Positions 41,150-52,868 of a DNA stretch of 64,000 nucleotides are shown piece by piece (position 1 is the stretch's first letter; each line of letters begins with the position of its first letter). The position numbers were made by a program, and so were the translations under genes. The notes beneath the pieces were generated by a model. That model was not told the origin of the DNA. It searched no databases and saw nothing but the letters and a program-made list of their open reading frames with translations. The stretch is from Crossaster papposus (taxonomy: Eukaryota; Echinodermata; Asteroidea; Velatida; Solasteridae), in NCBI GenBank assembly GCA_037893245.1, contig JBAIAA010000702.1:957938-1021937 (forward strand), in the 5' to 3' direction.

Positions 41150-42180
41150 GTTAAACAAATCACGACTTGTCAAGTGTATTATAAATGTCTTCCTTTGTGT
41201 TTTTGAGGATGAAATAAATGTCTTCCTATAGGGCCTACTATAAATAGTAATGTTTTTCAGTGTGAATTTAGTTTTTGTTATTCCTATTGTGATTTATGGT
41301 AGACACCGTATGCATGAATTAAATGGTCGATATAGTTATTAATGGGTACAGTCTTCAAAATTCAGTTCAATGTTGCCAAGCTTATGAAATATATTCAACT
41401 CATTGCGCTACTGGGGGGGGGGGGGGGGTAGTATTCTATAGTAAATATTATTACACTGACTTAGTTGAAGGTTTGTGTTCGTATAGATGCTGGGGGGAAA
41501 AAACAAGAAAACAGTGTTTTTCTTGTAGTCTAGGTTCAATTCCAAGACTTTATCTTAAGATAAAACGAAGCAGTGTATAAACGTACAGTGGTTGTACAGT
41601 TGGGAAACCAGTCTAGATGGCCTGTACAACGAAATGTGAACCAACTATTTTGGTAAAATGGGTGTAGGCCCCCTATAGTATTTCAAAGAAGCCATTTTTG
41701 TTTACCAAGAACGCTGATCGCCGACTAGCTTTGGGAATATATAGAAATATCACTTTTCTTGAAGCTGCGGTGCCATAATTTAACGGGATGACTAAGTCTG
41801 TCATTCACCAACAGTCCAGTAAGGTATTTCATTAGTATTTTGTTATGTTTGCATAAGCTTTTCAAAGCCCACCACATTTGCTTTTGCTGTAATATTCGAA
41901 AATGGATGAGTTAGCGAGTCATAATTTTAGTGAATATTGCGACGCTATTGTGACGCTTTGCTATTTTTGTAGTCTGGTTTCTTGACTTCCTTTAGACGAA
42001 GTGGAGCAATTTTTGTATTTCTCCAAGCAGGCTCGTAAACTTGTACTTTTTTGCTTTTTGCCTCGGCGCCCAACAGTAATTGAGCCCATCCTGCCCAAAG
42101 ATTTTTCGTCCTAAAGTTTAATTTTGAAAATGTTGCAAATACTATCTTTGCATGGAAATATATCCCTATTATTATTAAGT
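41150..42180. other. Intergenic, nothing recognised
   Basis: No supported gene. Contains a poly-G tract at 41404-41418. Confidence 0.4.
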
Positions 42181-42184
42181 CATT

Positions 42185-42528
42185 TGTGACCTGCTCCCAC
42201 GAAATCATAGTAAAGTTTACCTTTTGATATGTTGAGATATTGGAATTTTCAGATTCCTTGAATTCTAAGATTTAAAATGATATATACTTTTGGGGGTATG
42301 ATATTTAACAAATATCTAATATTGAGCAAAACCAGCAATCATTACACACATCAAATTAGGAATAGTTAAAAATAAATGTTGCTACATTTTACCATTATTG
42401 TGTACGCCCAGTAAAATAAAAAAAATTTCCCTGCTAATCTTTTGCAAAAAATAATTGGTAGTTTGAAAGAAAACATATGTGGGAATTGTATCATGCCAAA
42501 AGGGCTATTTTCATTAGAACAGGTCACA
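42185..42528. mobile_element. TIR MITE, GTGACCTGCTCCCACGAAAT family, second copy
   Basis: Left end GTGACCTGCTCCCACGAAAT and right end TTTTCATTAGAACAGGTCAC. Shares CCTTTTGATAT with 24359-24943. Confidence 0.85.
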
Positions 42529-42659
42529 TTTGTTTACACCCCCAATAAACCGAACAGACACTTCACACCTTCTTCCCTGTGAAAAATTTTGAAACAAAAC
42601 TTAGGATGAAATTCTCCCTCTTGTATGTATTATTTTAAATAATTGTTTGAAGAAACCCT

Positions 42660-42785
42660 TTTTATTTTGTTTTATTTAAGTGAATACAGAAATTAGCAAA
42701 GCGGGACTCGAACCATGTGACTTACACAATACCTAACCGGCGCTCTATCAACTGAGCTATCTTGCCCTATGTTGGCGGTCTTCCA
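42660..42785 (-). mobile_element. tRNA-headed SINE fragment (tRNA-like)
   Basis: Minus strand: GGCAAGATAGCTCAGTTGAT with a well-formed D arm (AGCTCA..GAGC), then a GGTTCGAGTCCCGC B box. The anticodon stem does not pair and the T stem is weak, so I call a SINE head or tRNA pseudogene, not a functional tRNA. Confidence 0.6.
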
Positions 42786-43419
42786 TATTGTCAGTATCTT
42801 TGTTCGAGGCGAGGGCGCTAGTCAGAAGTCATAAACACCAGAATTCGGTGCAGACGGTGCGGCCAGGGATCACCCCGATTCCACGATACAACCTGGGAAG
42901 CGACATTGTGGGAATCACTCAATGAGGACTATGATGATGATAAGACTTCTTTATCTTATAATAACCACAAGGGAAACTGACTAGGTAAATGTGTTTATTT
43001 GTGTAATATATAAGATAAAAAGTCGTATTGAATGATCCCCTGAATCCGCGAATAAATTCACGACGTCGCGACGTGTACCGCCTGGCTTCGTTTGTTCGTC
43101 TAGTTTGACAACTGGTGATGGAGCCGGAATGGAGCCTAAGCTTGGGTTTGGAAGATGGCCTATACAAATAATTATACCAAAGGAACTAAATCGGAATCGC
43201 ACATGATACTCAGATTTTGTCTCTTAATGGTATACTCTCCATTGTCAAAGATTGTATAGATATTATATTTTTATAAAGCTCTTTTTTTCCCTTAATATTT
43301 TTGACCGTTTTTGCTTGTGTGTGTGGTTCTTTTTTTAAATTATAAGGCTTTTTTTCAAGCGGGGGAGGGGGGGGGGGGGGGGGGATAAGACAAAAAGAGA
43401 GCTTACAGCCCCATTTGTG

Positions 43420-44245
43420 GAGCTATTGTACGCTGACGGGAACTGTTTCCAATTACCATTTATCGGTTGTGCATTTTAATCGTTAGAAGCAGCCAAAGTG
43501 TTTTGCTCAAAATCGAAAGAAATAACCATCATAGTCTGGATGCACACAAACAAATTTAAACTGAATGCTGAGAAAACAGAGTTCTTTGTCGCTGCCTCTA
43601 AGAACAACTTGTCACATGTTAAAGATGTTTCTCTTAACATTGGAAATTCTACGGTAACCCCCTCAACTAGTTTGGGTGTCATGTTTGACCCTGTCATGTC
43701 AATGTCATCTCAAGTTACTGTATGTAGCTCTACTAACTTCCATATGCGCAACATTGCAAGGATTCAAAAATACATTGATCACTGATACTTGTCACCATGT
43801 GGTTCGCTGTCTTGTCACTTCTCGTCTCGATCGACTATTGTAACTCCCTGTTATCTGGAATCACCAAAGCACATCTTAAACGCCTCACCAGTATTCAACA
43901 CAGAGCTGCCAAACTTGTTCTCACTGTTAACTGTTGGCTCATGGATCCCCCTTACTCGCTAAACTACACTGGCTACCCATGGAGAAACGCATCCAGTTCA
44001 AAACTCTTCTATATGTTTTTAAATGTTTGAAGGACATTGCTCCACCTTATCTCTCTGATATTTTTTTATCTTCACCAAAGCAATCGTCAAGGACTCCGTT
44101 CTTCTTCCGATAGAAAACTTATCTTTTTCCTAAATAGTAGATTTAAGTTTTGTTCTAGTTTGTTTTAATTTATCCTTTCTGTTGTTATGCGCTTTGATCA
44201 TGTTTTGGAAAAGCGCAGTATAAATGCCTGTTATTATTAGTATAT
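43420..44245 (+). mobile_element. 5'-truncated CR1/jockey-like LINE
   Basis: Reading frames carry the C-terminal part of a non-LTR reverse transcriptase: a relic LLYADG (43436) recalls the YADD site, then WMHTNKFKLNAEKTEFFVAA (43540), LGVMFDPVMSMSSQV (43672) and, in another frame, LVSIDYCNSLLSGITKAHLK with RLTSIQHRAAKLVL (43823-43922). The 3' end AAAAGCGCAGTATAAATGCC followed by TTATTATTA is typical of the group. Several frameshifts and stops break it. Confidence 0.85.
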
Positions 44246-44339
44246 TATGCAGGTGAAGTTTTTAGCTCTGTGAATGCTGCATATTCCGAGAAAACAATAT
44301 TCTAAGATTTCAATTTCATTTCAAAATTTGCTGAGTCAC

Positions 44340-45165
44340 AATTTGAATTGCGACCACAATTCTGTGGTACGTTGCGCGCGGCGTTCTCAGCCAGCGGATT
44401 GCAGCTACTCGCGTGTCAAGCACTAAACTGACCAATAGTAGCGCCAACGCGTGCGGAGTGCGTCCTTTGAACACTAGTCTTGCGCGCACTATTTGCGGAA
44501 ATGTCCGAAAGTGCGTCTCTGATCAACTCGCATAATTATTCGGAAATGACTTCTTTTGTTATTTTATTCAAAATGCCAGCATGCCAGGCGGAATAATTTC
44601 ACATGGAGTTTAGAATTATTATTATCTTTACAACAAGTAAACTTATTTACAGCTTATTTTTAGATAGCTGGAAAAGATATACAAATTATAACCTCTTTAA
44701 ATTGCGACTTACAAGTCTAGCGCCCTCGTTTGTTTATGTTCACATGTAATCACACACCTTTTGCAAAATAAAATGTTCCAGGCTGTTTTTCAAAGCCCAG
44801 CTTAGGTATCATTGTGGCTCCATGACGATTTCCAAACTGCATGAACGAAGCCAAACAGACGAATCTGGAATTTAGAAAACGGGCCAGCTATAACTCGCCG
44901 GTCTGGCTAATCTTGCACCCTGGCTCCTCCAACCAAATAACCCTATTGGTTTAACTCCTGGTCGACCAGACTAAAGGTCGAGAAAAGGGAAAAACAGAGG
45001 CGCCGCCGGGCCCTGGATTGTGTTTTTAACGCGAAGAAGAAAATTTTTCTTTTTTGTGATTTCAGAATGACGTAATATCTTTGGAATTTATCAACGGATA
45101 GCTGTTCAACCCGAGTGAGTGTTTTGCTGTGGATTTATTTGTCGCATAATAAGGATTTCACCGTA
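44340..45165 (+). promoter_or_regulatory. CpG-rich region, possible promoter and noncoding first exon
   Basis: It is richer in GC and CpG than its surroundings (44360-44520, 44880-45050), with a CRE-like TGACGTAA at 45069 and a strong consensus donor, TTCACC|gtaagt, at 45163. It lies 3 kb upstream of a candidate first coding exon on the same strand (48183-48356). The link is inference. Confidence 0.3.
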
Positions 45166-45316
45166 AGTATGGAAGCCGTGTTACTGTTGTTACCGTCCGG
45201 AATCTTTTCACAATCGATGTATGTGACCACACATTACAAACCGCTTGATCATGCACAAAGTTATGGGACCAGTCTAGCTAGCCTAGTTGTATAGTATGGC
45301 CCTGCACTATAGCCCA

Positions 45317-45566
45317 GGGGCCAATTTCAAAGAGCTGCTTAGCACAAACAATTGCTTAGCACCAAAAAGTCTTGCTCAAAAATAAAGGGTTGCCAGCCAA
45401 TACTCCATGTGCATTTCATGCTAAGCAAAAACCAACTGAATATAACTAGGAAACAATATGTGTATGTTACCTAAAAACTTGGTCTAAGTATAACCATGTT
45501 GTTGACAGGGAAGAATTTTCATGCTAAGCAAATTTTTGTGCTTAACAGCTCTATGAAATTGGCCCC
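45317..45566 (+). mobile_element. GGGGCCAA MITE, copy 3
   Basis: GGGGCCAATTTCAAAGAGCT at the left and GCTCTATGAAATTGGCCCC at the right, with the full 250-bp body. Confidence 0.92.
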
Positions 45567-45721
45567 AGGTTGGACGACGTCTGCATTGCACCACTACGTA
45601 CGTAAATGCTGTGTGATGCTGACCTGTATAATAGTTGTGGTTTACCCTTGTAGTGTTGTAAACAGCTGTGTGGCCTAATCAAACAGTAAACAGACACCTG
45701 CTGATGAGTGGTTACCCTAGA

Positions 45722-46368
45722 ACTATATGGGGCTCCCGACGCCCGAAGGGCGGAGCCCCATAGAGAGGGTTTTTACAGGTTAACCGCCGTTAAATAATAG
45801 AAACCATGCACAAACAAAATTACTCCCATAACGCTGCACGGTCTACCTCATACACATTTTTTATCAGTACTTTATCAACTCACCATGCCAGCACTAACCA
45901 TAAAACCGGTTGAATCTCGCCCATTTTCTGTAAAAAAAGGTGAAAACTATCCCCGTTCCGCAAGAAGGCGGATAACTCGTGCGTAATTTCAAGCCGCAGC
46001 CGCATGGGCATTAGCCGTTTTTGAAACACAAGCTTCATCTTGCGAGGCCTTATTCATACAGTTTAGCAAGGGTTTGGAAAACAGCACCCATTAAACGATG
46101 TTATCCGCCATCTTGTAACAGTCGCGTTTGCAGAACGGGGATAGTTTCACCTTTTTTACAGAAATTGGGCGAGATTCGACCGGTTTTATGGTTGGTGCTG
46201 GCATGGTGAGTTGTTAAAGTACTCATAAAAAATGTGTACGAGGTAGACCGTGTAGCGGTATGGGAGTAATTTTATTTTGTTTGTGCATGGTTTCTATTGT
46301 TTAAAGGCGGTTAACCTGTAAAAACCCTCTCTTTCTATGGGGCTCCACTCTTCGTGAGCCCCATAGTA
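45722..46368. mobile_element. Foldback element with 260-bp arms (TATGGGGCTCC ends)
   Basis: Left arm 45722-45990 and right arm 46090-46368 are near-perfect inverted repeats (AGGTTAACCGCCGTTAAATA against TTTAAAGGCGGTTAACCT). Each end carries its own small hairpin, ATGGGGCTC..GAGCCCCAT. No frame. Confidence 0.9.
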
Positions 46369-46451
46369 CTAGGGGTACTGAGTGGTTTGGGGACAGCAGT
46401 TCCTGTAGGGCTGGGGCGCGGATTTTGACATGTACTATTTTTGGCAAATCA

Positions 46452-47366
46452 GTGGTGAACTAACGTCCGTCGATATATCGATATTACTCAAATACTATTT
46501 TGACATCGATATCGCCGCTGTCACTTTTTTAATCATGTTCCTAAATGATATCGAAAACACCGAAAGCGTGTCAGATTATCCAGAAAATCTCAGGGCTTAT
46601 ATTAGAAAAGCTGCCGTCTTTATTTGTAGCTTAAAACATTTGAGTATGCCTATTAAATAAAACACGTTCAACGACCAACTGCGGTTGTGAAGTTGTTCTT
46701 TGTGTTTCACCCGCGGCCCGCCGCTATAATTCACGACCGCTTGTGCAGTGAAATCTCAAAAGAAACCTGCCATGCCGCCCCAGCCTATCGGTTGTTTGGG
46801 ACGTAACCCTCCATTGATCTGATAACATTTTGGGGTGGCCAATCCTGAGTCGGGAATTGCGGGAAGCGTTCTCTGCACCCTGCTATTGGCCTAGCAAGCT
46901 AGTCTTGATTCCAAAACCGAGCTGTTCATTTGTTCCGGGGCGCGCCGTCCATTATTTCGGCTTATTGAGAGCGCCCTTATAATTAAGGGCGCCCTCAATA
47001 AGCCCAGATAGCGGACGGCGCACCCGGAACAAATGAACAGCTCAATCTTGGAATCAAGACTACTGGCAAGCGGAAGCGGCACTGTAATAATTTCTTATCT
47101 TTGTTGTAAAACCATAAACACGCGGGCTGGCGCAATTTGATATTGTTCGGATCGACAATGCGCCGATATGCGCGGAGGATCAAGCCGAAAACCGGTATAT
47201 GCAACGTACATGTACCTATTAAACTGTCGGCCTTCAGTATATTGAGCGCTGTTTTTAGGCTTCATCTTGCACACGGGAAATAATCAATATATCGAGTATA
47301 CTCCATATTGAATTTCCGATATATCAATTATTATACAAAAACTGACATCGACGGACGTTATGGTGA
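46452..47366. mobile_element. TIR element (ACGTCCGTCGATAT ends) with inner palindrome
   Basis: AACTAACGTCCGTCGATATATCGATATT at 46458-46485 pairs with the ATATATCAAT..CATCGACGGACGTT block ending near 47366. It contains the palindrome 46899-47062. Confidence 0.6.
46899..47062. repeat. 164-bp near-perfect palindrome
   Basis: CTAGTCTTGATTCC and its complement close both ends, with GAGCTGTTCATTTGTTCCGG / CCGGAACAAATGAACAGCTC inside and a centre at about 46982 (CCCTTATAATTAAGGG). Arms of about 80 bp with essentially no spacer. Confidence 0.92.
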
Positions 47367-47569
47367 ACCAATGTGTAAATTGCCAAAATGGTTAAATCTT
47401 TGGTGTGTGTGTCCAGGGAACTTCTATTCATCTGTTCAGACCATTAGACCATGATTAGACAAAGATTTGTGCCCCCAAACACAGTTATTTACCCTCCAAC
47501 ATAAAACGCCTTACGCGTGCGCCCCTTCGTGCCTCCATGTCAATTTGTTTTAATCGCTGCTCTGAGAGT

Positions 47570-47782
47570 TAACTGACCTGTCCGAAGTTTTACAATTATT
47601 GATGTCGATTTCAACTAGTGTCAGGCAGTTGTTCTTGTTGACATTATTGTTTTTACGTGATCGCCGTCCGGCTAGAGGTTATCTATCGCAATCATTTTGC
47701 TGGATGCCTAGAATCATTATTTTCTTTCAAATAAGTACAATATTTCTCAATAATCTGCAAATGGTGTATCCTACCTTTAAGT
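47570..47782 (+). mobile_element. TTAA-type MITE, partial
   Basis: AACTGACCTGTCCGAAGTTT through TTTTGCTGGATGCCTAGAAT to GGTGTATCCTACCTTTAA. The left terminus is lost. Confidence 0.8.
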
Positions 47783-48019
47783 TTATAAGAAAATACACAA
47801 GCCGTTGTAAATTGCTGTATCCCAATTAATTCTTTGTACTCCTACCGGTACTTCAATGACATTTCCATACGACAACCAGAGAGAAATGAAAAGTGGCATT
47901 AGAGACTCAATTACATACTTTGTGTATAAGGGGCCATGTCTCTAACGGTGTATCCACAGCTACAATGTATGGCTGCAGTGTATTCTTCAGTAATTGTAAA
48001 TGTCCAAAACGTAGACACT

Positions 48020-48052
48020 ACATGTACATGTACATGTACATGTACATGTACA
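48020..48052. repeat. (CATGTA)n microsatellite
   Basis: Five to six copies of ACATGT-type hexamer. Another array is at 31933-31972. Confidence 0.9.
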
Positions 48053-48182
48053 TCTCTCGACAACGGACACGGTTGCCTCATTCAGTTGGTCTCTCTACCA
48101 TGTCTACATGAACGGTTACACCAGATGTGAATAAATGTTCTTCTTACATGTACTTTTTCTTCTTTTTTGCCCTTCTATTCAG

Positions 48183-48356
48183 TGGACCTATGCTACCGCC
48201 AGTGTTTAACCCTGTGTCTTGGGGCGTGGACTGTTGGAGAGTAGGCCTATCATCATTGTCTCATTGAGGATGGCTCATTGGCGGAGAGTCAATGGCGTTG
48301 AGGAGGATGGGGACAGTGCGTGTGGTCGGCACCCCCATCAAATCGTCTACAAGAAG
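48183..48356 (+). CDS. Candidate first coding exon of a second gene (ATG at 48270)
   Basis: A strong acceptor (tactttttcttcttttttgc..tattcag) ends at 48182 and a donor AAGAAG|gtacgg is at 48357. The ATG at 48270 (GAGGATGG context) opens 29 codons in phase 0, MAHWRRVNGVEEDGDSACGR then HPHQIVYKK, with an in-frame TAA at 48207 upstream. The peptide has coding-like composition, but I do not recognise it. Downstream exons are not established; 54538 is a phase-compatible candidate. A GGGGCCAA MITE begins 40 bp after the donor. Confidence 0.4.
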
Positions 48357-48395
48357 GTACGGTATTATACACATCCCAACACCTACCGGTACATG

Positions 48396-48633
48396 TAGAG
48401 CCAGTTTCATGGAGCTGCTAAGCACACAAATTTGCTCAGCACAAAAAAAGTTTTGTTCGGTAAAACAGGTTACCAGCCAAAATTAGTAAAAACCAGCTGA
48501 ATACCAGTCACAAGCAACAATGTACAGTACATGTACATCGCCTGGAAATTTGGTTTGTAAACCTGTTTTTGCCAAGGAAGAATTGTTGTGCTAAGCAATG
48601 TTATGTGCTTGGCAGCTCTGTGGATTTGGCCCC
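48396..48633 (+). mobile_element. GGGGCCAA MITE, copy 4
   Basis: Left part AGAGCCAGTTTCATGGAGCT, right part CAGCTCTGTGGATTTGGCCCC, body CAGCTGAATACCAGTCACAA. The left tip is replaced by a TACCGGTACATGTA tract. Confidence 0.88.
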
Positions 48634-48778
48634 TGGGGTGGGAGGGGTGGGGGGGGGGGGGGGGGGGGGGGGCAGGGGGGGGGGGGGGGGAAGAGGGTGG
48701 GTGGAGTGTGGGAAGAGGGTGGGTGGGGTAGGAGGAGGGGCAGGGGACGGCAGGGGGGTGGAGGGAGAGGGTTGGTGA
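48634..48778. repeat. G-rich low-complexity tract
   Basis: Long G runs broken by A, T or C, grading into GGGTGGGTGG and GGAGG motifs. Several four-G-run windows could form quadruplexes. Proline-rich minus frames are artefacts. Confidence 0.95.
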
Positions 48779-48789
48779 GTACCATGTAA

Positions 48790-49475
48790 ACACTGGCAAT
48801 CGTGGATTAGAAACAATTGGGTTAAGGCATAAACAAAGGGTCCACAATTGACTAACTGTCCACGATTAAAAAAATTGTGTACACAACATGTACGTATGGG
48901 AGGCCTTCCAAAAAAGTTACACATGTAGTGTACAAACAAAAGAGGGGCAATAGGCGTTCCATGATTGCCGGTGTTAGCATTGGTTAGTGGGTTGAAGAAC
49001 ATAAATTATTGCTACTCAGGCTGGCACGACTACTCAAATAGTTGAAAAACCGAGAGTAGTTTAACGAGTACATGTATGTATTAAAAACTAATCACGAGTA
49101 ATGACATAATCGAGTTACTCGCCCAGCACTAATACGAAAACATTATATTTTTTTGCATTTGCAGGCCATGTACTGTATTTTAAAAGTTGTTTTTATCATG
49201 ACTTTCAAACAATGTTCATCGCTTCTAATATAATCTCTGTGACAGATGTCACAAATGATCAAATATTTTCGCAAAGTACCAAATTATTCAGCACAGTGAT
49301 TGTTCTCACCATTCACTTGGTAGTACCGGTAGATTAGAGTGAGAATTTATCTTGCCTTGAAATTATTGATGACATAGTTTGAAGATACACTTACATGTAC
49401 CTGTATGTAGATGTAGTATGTAAATGTAAACAGTAAACATTTACCTGTAAACAGTAAATGTAAAACCATCCCAAA
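48790..49475. other. Noncoding stretch, nothing recognised
   Basis: AT-rich; no splice-supported frame. Confidence 0.35.
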
Positions 49476-49479
49476 TCCT

Positions 49480-50345
49480 CTTTGCAAATTGCAGGATCTT
49501 GCAGGATTGATCTAAGGAAGTTTGGGGTTTTGCCACTGGAGGATAATTCAGGATTCAGGTCATAAGTCCTAAACTAACGCTGGATGATTTTGCAGGATTG
49601 AGGTTACTTGGGTATTTTTTTCCAAATGAGGATTTTGGAGGATTGAGGTTATTATATTTATAATTTGGTACTTTCCAAACACTGCTCAAATGCTCTATGC
49701 ACATTCTTCCTAAAAATTTAGTCAAGATGTGTACGTACATGTACATGGTTATGTCCAAAGGATCTAGGAAACATTTGCATACCAAGGGTCATGTGTGCAG
49801 ACCCTTGTTGTAGGACACTACCCTACATGTAACTCCCTCACGGCTTTTACTAGAAAGTATCCTGAATCCGCCACAGTCCAGCAATTTTGGTTTGCAAAAA
49901 CTGCTGGTGTCCTGAGTCCATCAGACTCCACCAGTATGCATTCTGGAGAGATCCTGAGTCCATCATACTCCACCAGCAAAAGTTTGATGGACTGTGACGG
50001 ATTCAGGATACCTAGGTGGCATACAACAAATTGCAGTGTGTTTCTCCATAGAGTCCATCACAGTCCATCACCTGAATTTCTGTATCCTGAATCCATCTCA
50101 CTCCTGCAGTAACGCTAGGCTTAAAATCCTCAATCCATCACACTCCTCCAGTTGGTTCAATATGGAGGTATCCTGAATCCGCTAAAATCCTCCAAAACAG
50201 GAAATGGATTTTGATGGACTCAGGGTGGTTAGGGTTAATAGCAGCTGTTTGTTCCTTGTTTGGCTGCTTTATAGCTCAATGGTAAACTCTCTGCAGGATT
50301 TTGCAGGATTCAGGCAGTGGTCACTAGTAATAAATATTGGAGGAT
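49480..50345. repeat. Interspersed CAGGATT / TCCTGAATCC repeat
   Basis: Short motifs (TTGCAGGATT, AGGATTCAGG, TCCTGAATCCATC, CACTCCTCCAG) recur about twenty times in both orientations, mostly inverted across a centre near 49900. It looks like a decayed compound inverted repeat. Confidence 0.7.
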
Positions 50346-50349
50346 TTGG

Positions 50350-51501
50350 CAGGAGTGTTACTTTTCTTCAAGTTTCGAATTTCGAGTTGACTTTTCGAGT
50401 TTCGAGTTGACTTTACGAGTTTCGAGTTGACTTTTCGAGTTTCGAGTTGACTTTTTGAGTTTCGAGTTGACGTTTTGAGTTTCGAGTTGACGTTTTGAGT
50501 TTTGAGTTGACGTTTTGAGTTTCGAGTTGACTTTTTGAGTTGAGAGTTGAGAGTTTTGAGTTGAGAGTTGAGAGTTTTGAGTTGACTTTTTGAGTTGAGA
50601 GTTGAGAGTTTTGAGTTGACTTTTTGAGTTGAGAGTTGAGAGTTTTGAGTTGACTTTTTGAGTTTCGAGTTGACTTTTTGAGTTTCGAGTTGACTTTTTG
50701 AGTTTCGAGTTGACTTTTTGAGTTTCGAGTTGACTTTTTGAGTTTCGAGTTGATTTTTCGAGTTTTGAGTTGATTTTTCGAGTTTTAAGTTGACTTTTTC
50801 GAGTTTTGAGTTGACTTTTCAAGTTTTGAGTTGATCTTTTGAGTTTTGAGTTGACTTTTTGAGTTTCGAGTTGACTTTTTGAGTTTCGAGTTGACTTTTT
50901 GAGTTTCGAGTTGACTTTTTGAGTTTCGAGTTGACTTTTTGAGTTTCGAGTTGACTTTTTGAGTTTCGAGTTGACTTTTTGAGTTTCGAGTTGACTTTTT
51001 GAGTTTCGAGTTGACTTTTTGAGTTTCGAGTTGATTTTTCGAGTTTTGAGTTGATTTTTCGAGTTTTAAGTTGACTTTTTCGAGTTTTGAGTTGACTTTT
51101 CGAGTTTTGAGTTGACTTTTCGAGTTTTGAGTTGACTTTTCGAGTTTTGAGTTGACTTTTCAAGTTTTGAGTTGATCTTTTGAGTTTTGAGTTGACTTTT
51201 TGAGTTTCGAGTTGACTTTTTGAGTTTCGAGTTGACTTTTTGAGTTTCGAGTTGACTTTTTGAGTTTCGAGTTGACTTTTTGAGTTTCGAGTTGACTTTT
51301 TGAGTTTCGAGTTGACTTTTTGAGTTTCGAGTTGACGTTTTGAGTTTCGAGTTGACGTTTTGAGTTTCGAGTTGACGTTTTGAGTTTCGAGTTGACGTTT
51401 TGAGTTACGAGTTGACGTTTTGAGTTTCGAGTTGACGTTTTGAGTTTCGAGTTGACGTTTTGAGTTTCGAGTTGACATTTTGAGTTTCGAGTTGACTTTT
51501 T

Positions 51502-51534
<33 letters not shown>

Positions 51535-52065
51535 TTGAGTTGACTTTTTGAGTTTCGAGTTGACTTTTTGAGTTTCGAGTTGACTTTTCGAGTTTCGAGT
51601 AGATTTTTCGAGTTTTAAGTTGACTTTTTGAGTTTTGAGTTGAATTTTAGAGTTTTGAGTTGACTTTTCAAGTTTTGAGTTGACCTTTTGAGTTTTGAGT
51701 TGACTTTTTGAGTTTCGAGTTGACTTTTTGAGTTTCGAGTTGACGTTTTGAGTTTCGAGTTGACATTTTGAGTTACGAGTTGACATTTTGAGTTACGAGT
51801 TGACGTTTTGAGTTACGAGTTGACGTTTTGAGTTACGAGTTGACTTTTTGAGTTTTGAGTTTCGAGTTGACGTTTCGAGTTTCGAGTTGACTTTTCGAGT
51901 TTCGAGTTGATGTTTTGAGTTTCGAGTTGACGTTTTGAGTTTCGAGTTGACGTTTCGAGTTTCGAGTTGACGTTTCGAGTTTCGAGTTGACGTTTCGAGT
52001 TTCGAGTTGACTTTTCGAGTTTCGAGTTGACTTTTCGAGTTTCGAGTTGACTTTTCGAGTTTGGT
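50350..52065. repeat. 20-bp satellite array (GAGTTTCGAGTTGACTTTTT)
   Basis: About 85 copies of a 20-bp unit with variants GACGTTTTGAG, GACTTTTCGAG and a GAGTTGAGA inset. A composite segment (GATTTTTCGAG twice, a TTTTAAG step, then a TTTTCAAG and GATCTTTTGAG step) occurs at about 50740-50840, 51030-51185 and 51600-51690, so there is a higher-order repeat. The minus strand reads open in three frames with period-20 peptides (NSKSQLETQKV type) because the 20-bp unit has no stop in those frames; I do not call this a protein. Confidence 0.95.
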
Positions 52066-52099
52066 GTTTTTCAAAAACAGTTAATTGATTTGCCATTAA

Positions 52100-52868
52100 A
52101 AAGAGGGGCTATTTCTCCCTTCCATTCTGTCTGGACTTCCTCTGGCATGCTCTCCCAGTATGTTTCCACCAAGTGGTCCACATAGTTCAAGGCTGAATTG
52201 TTGACTACAGTTATTGCTGCAGCTGGACATCAACAAGAAAACTCAATTAAAAGATCATTCGATCCTGGCTGTTTATTGATCAATTTTCAGTAAAAAACAC
52301 ACCAAAGAAACATTTCACTTGCAATATTATTTTAATATAGAATCAGCTCACAAGTTCACCAAATCAGTGTAGACAGGTTTGTTTCCTCTGAAACTCATGG
52401 ACCACACAGCGGGAAATGATAACAGTTATGTACAGAGGTACAGGTACCAATAGCACCCTTTTTGTGTTGCCCCCCCCCTCTTGTTTTTCAATTAAAGGTA
52501 GTATACACCACTTGCTAACATTAAAAAACAAAACTACTTAATTATTATGAATTACTTTACTTCACTGTCAGTGAACAATGTAGTCTCAATGTGAAATCGG
52601 GTGTGCTGTGGTTCTCAAGAAAAGTTGAATTTTGGGAAAGCTGGGAAAACGAAGTGGTACATGAGGAATGAAGAACAACCCGAAGATGAAGGAACCAGAT
52701 TATCAGAAGTATCCAAAAGAGGGATAGAAGAATTAAAACATGACGAAATAAAACAGATGTGTCTGCATATGTACTGTGTGTACAGATTCAACGTTATGCG
52801 AATCAGCATTAGACTTGCTACATGTACCAGTCCAAGCAATGATTAGGATTAATTTGCGTATGCAATCT
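52100..52868. other. Noncoding stretch with a TTAA-like repeat start
   Basis: AAAGGTAGTATACACCACTT at 52494 resembles the TTAA MITE terminus, but the body differs and partly resembles 22100-22280 (AAAACAAAACTACT, TCAAGAAAAGTT). No gene seen. Confidence 0.45.

Noticed and set aside
42710-42785. tRNA gene on the minus strand
   Set aside because: Good D arm and B box but no anticodon stem; better explained as a SINE head. The same holds for 14180-14265.
50358-52096. 219-, 208- and 154-codon frames of NSKSQLETQKV-type repeats
   Set aside because: Period-20 DNA repeat open in several frames at once; no evidence that any frame is selected.
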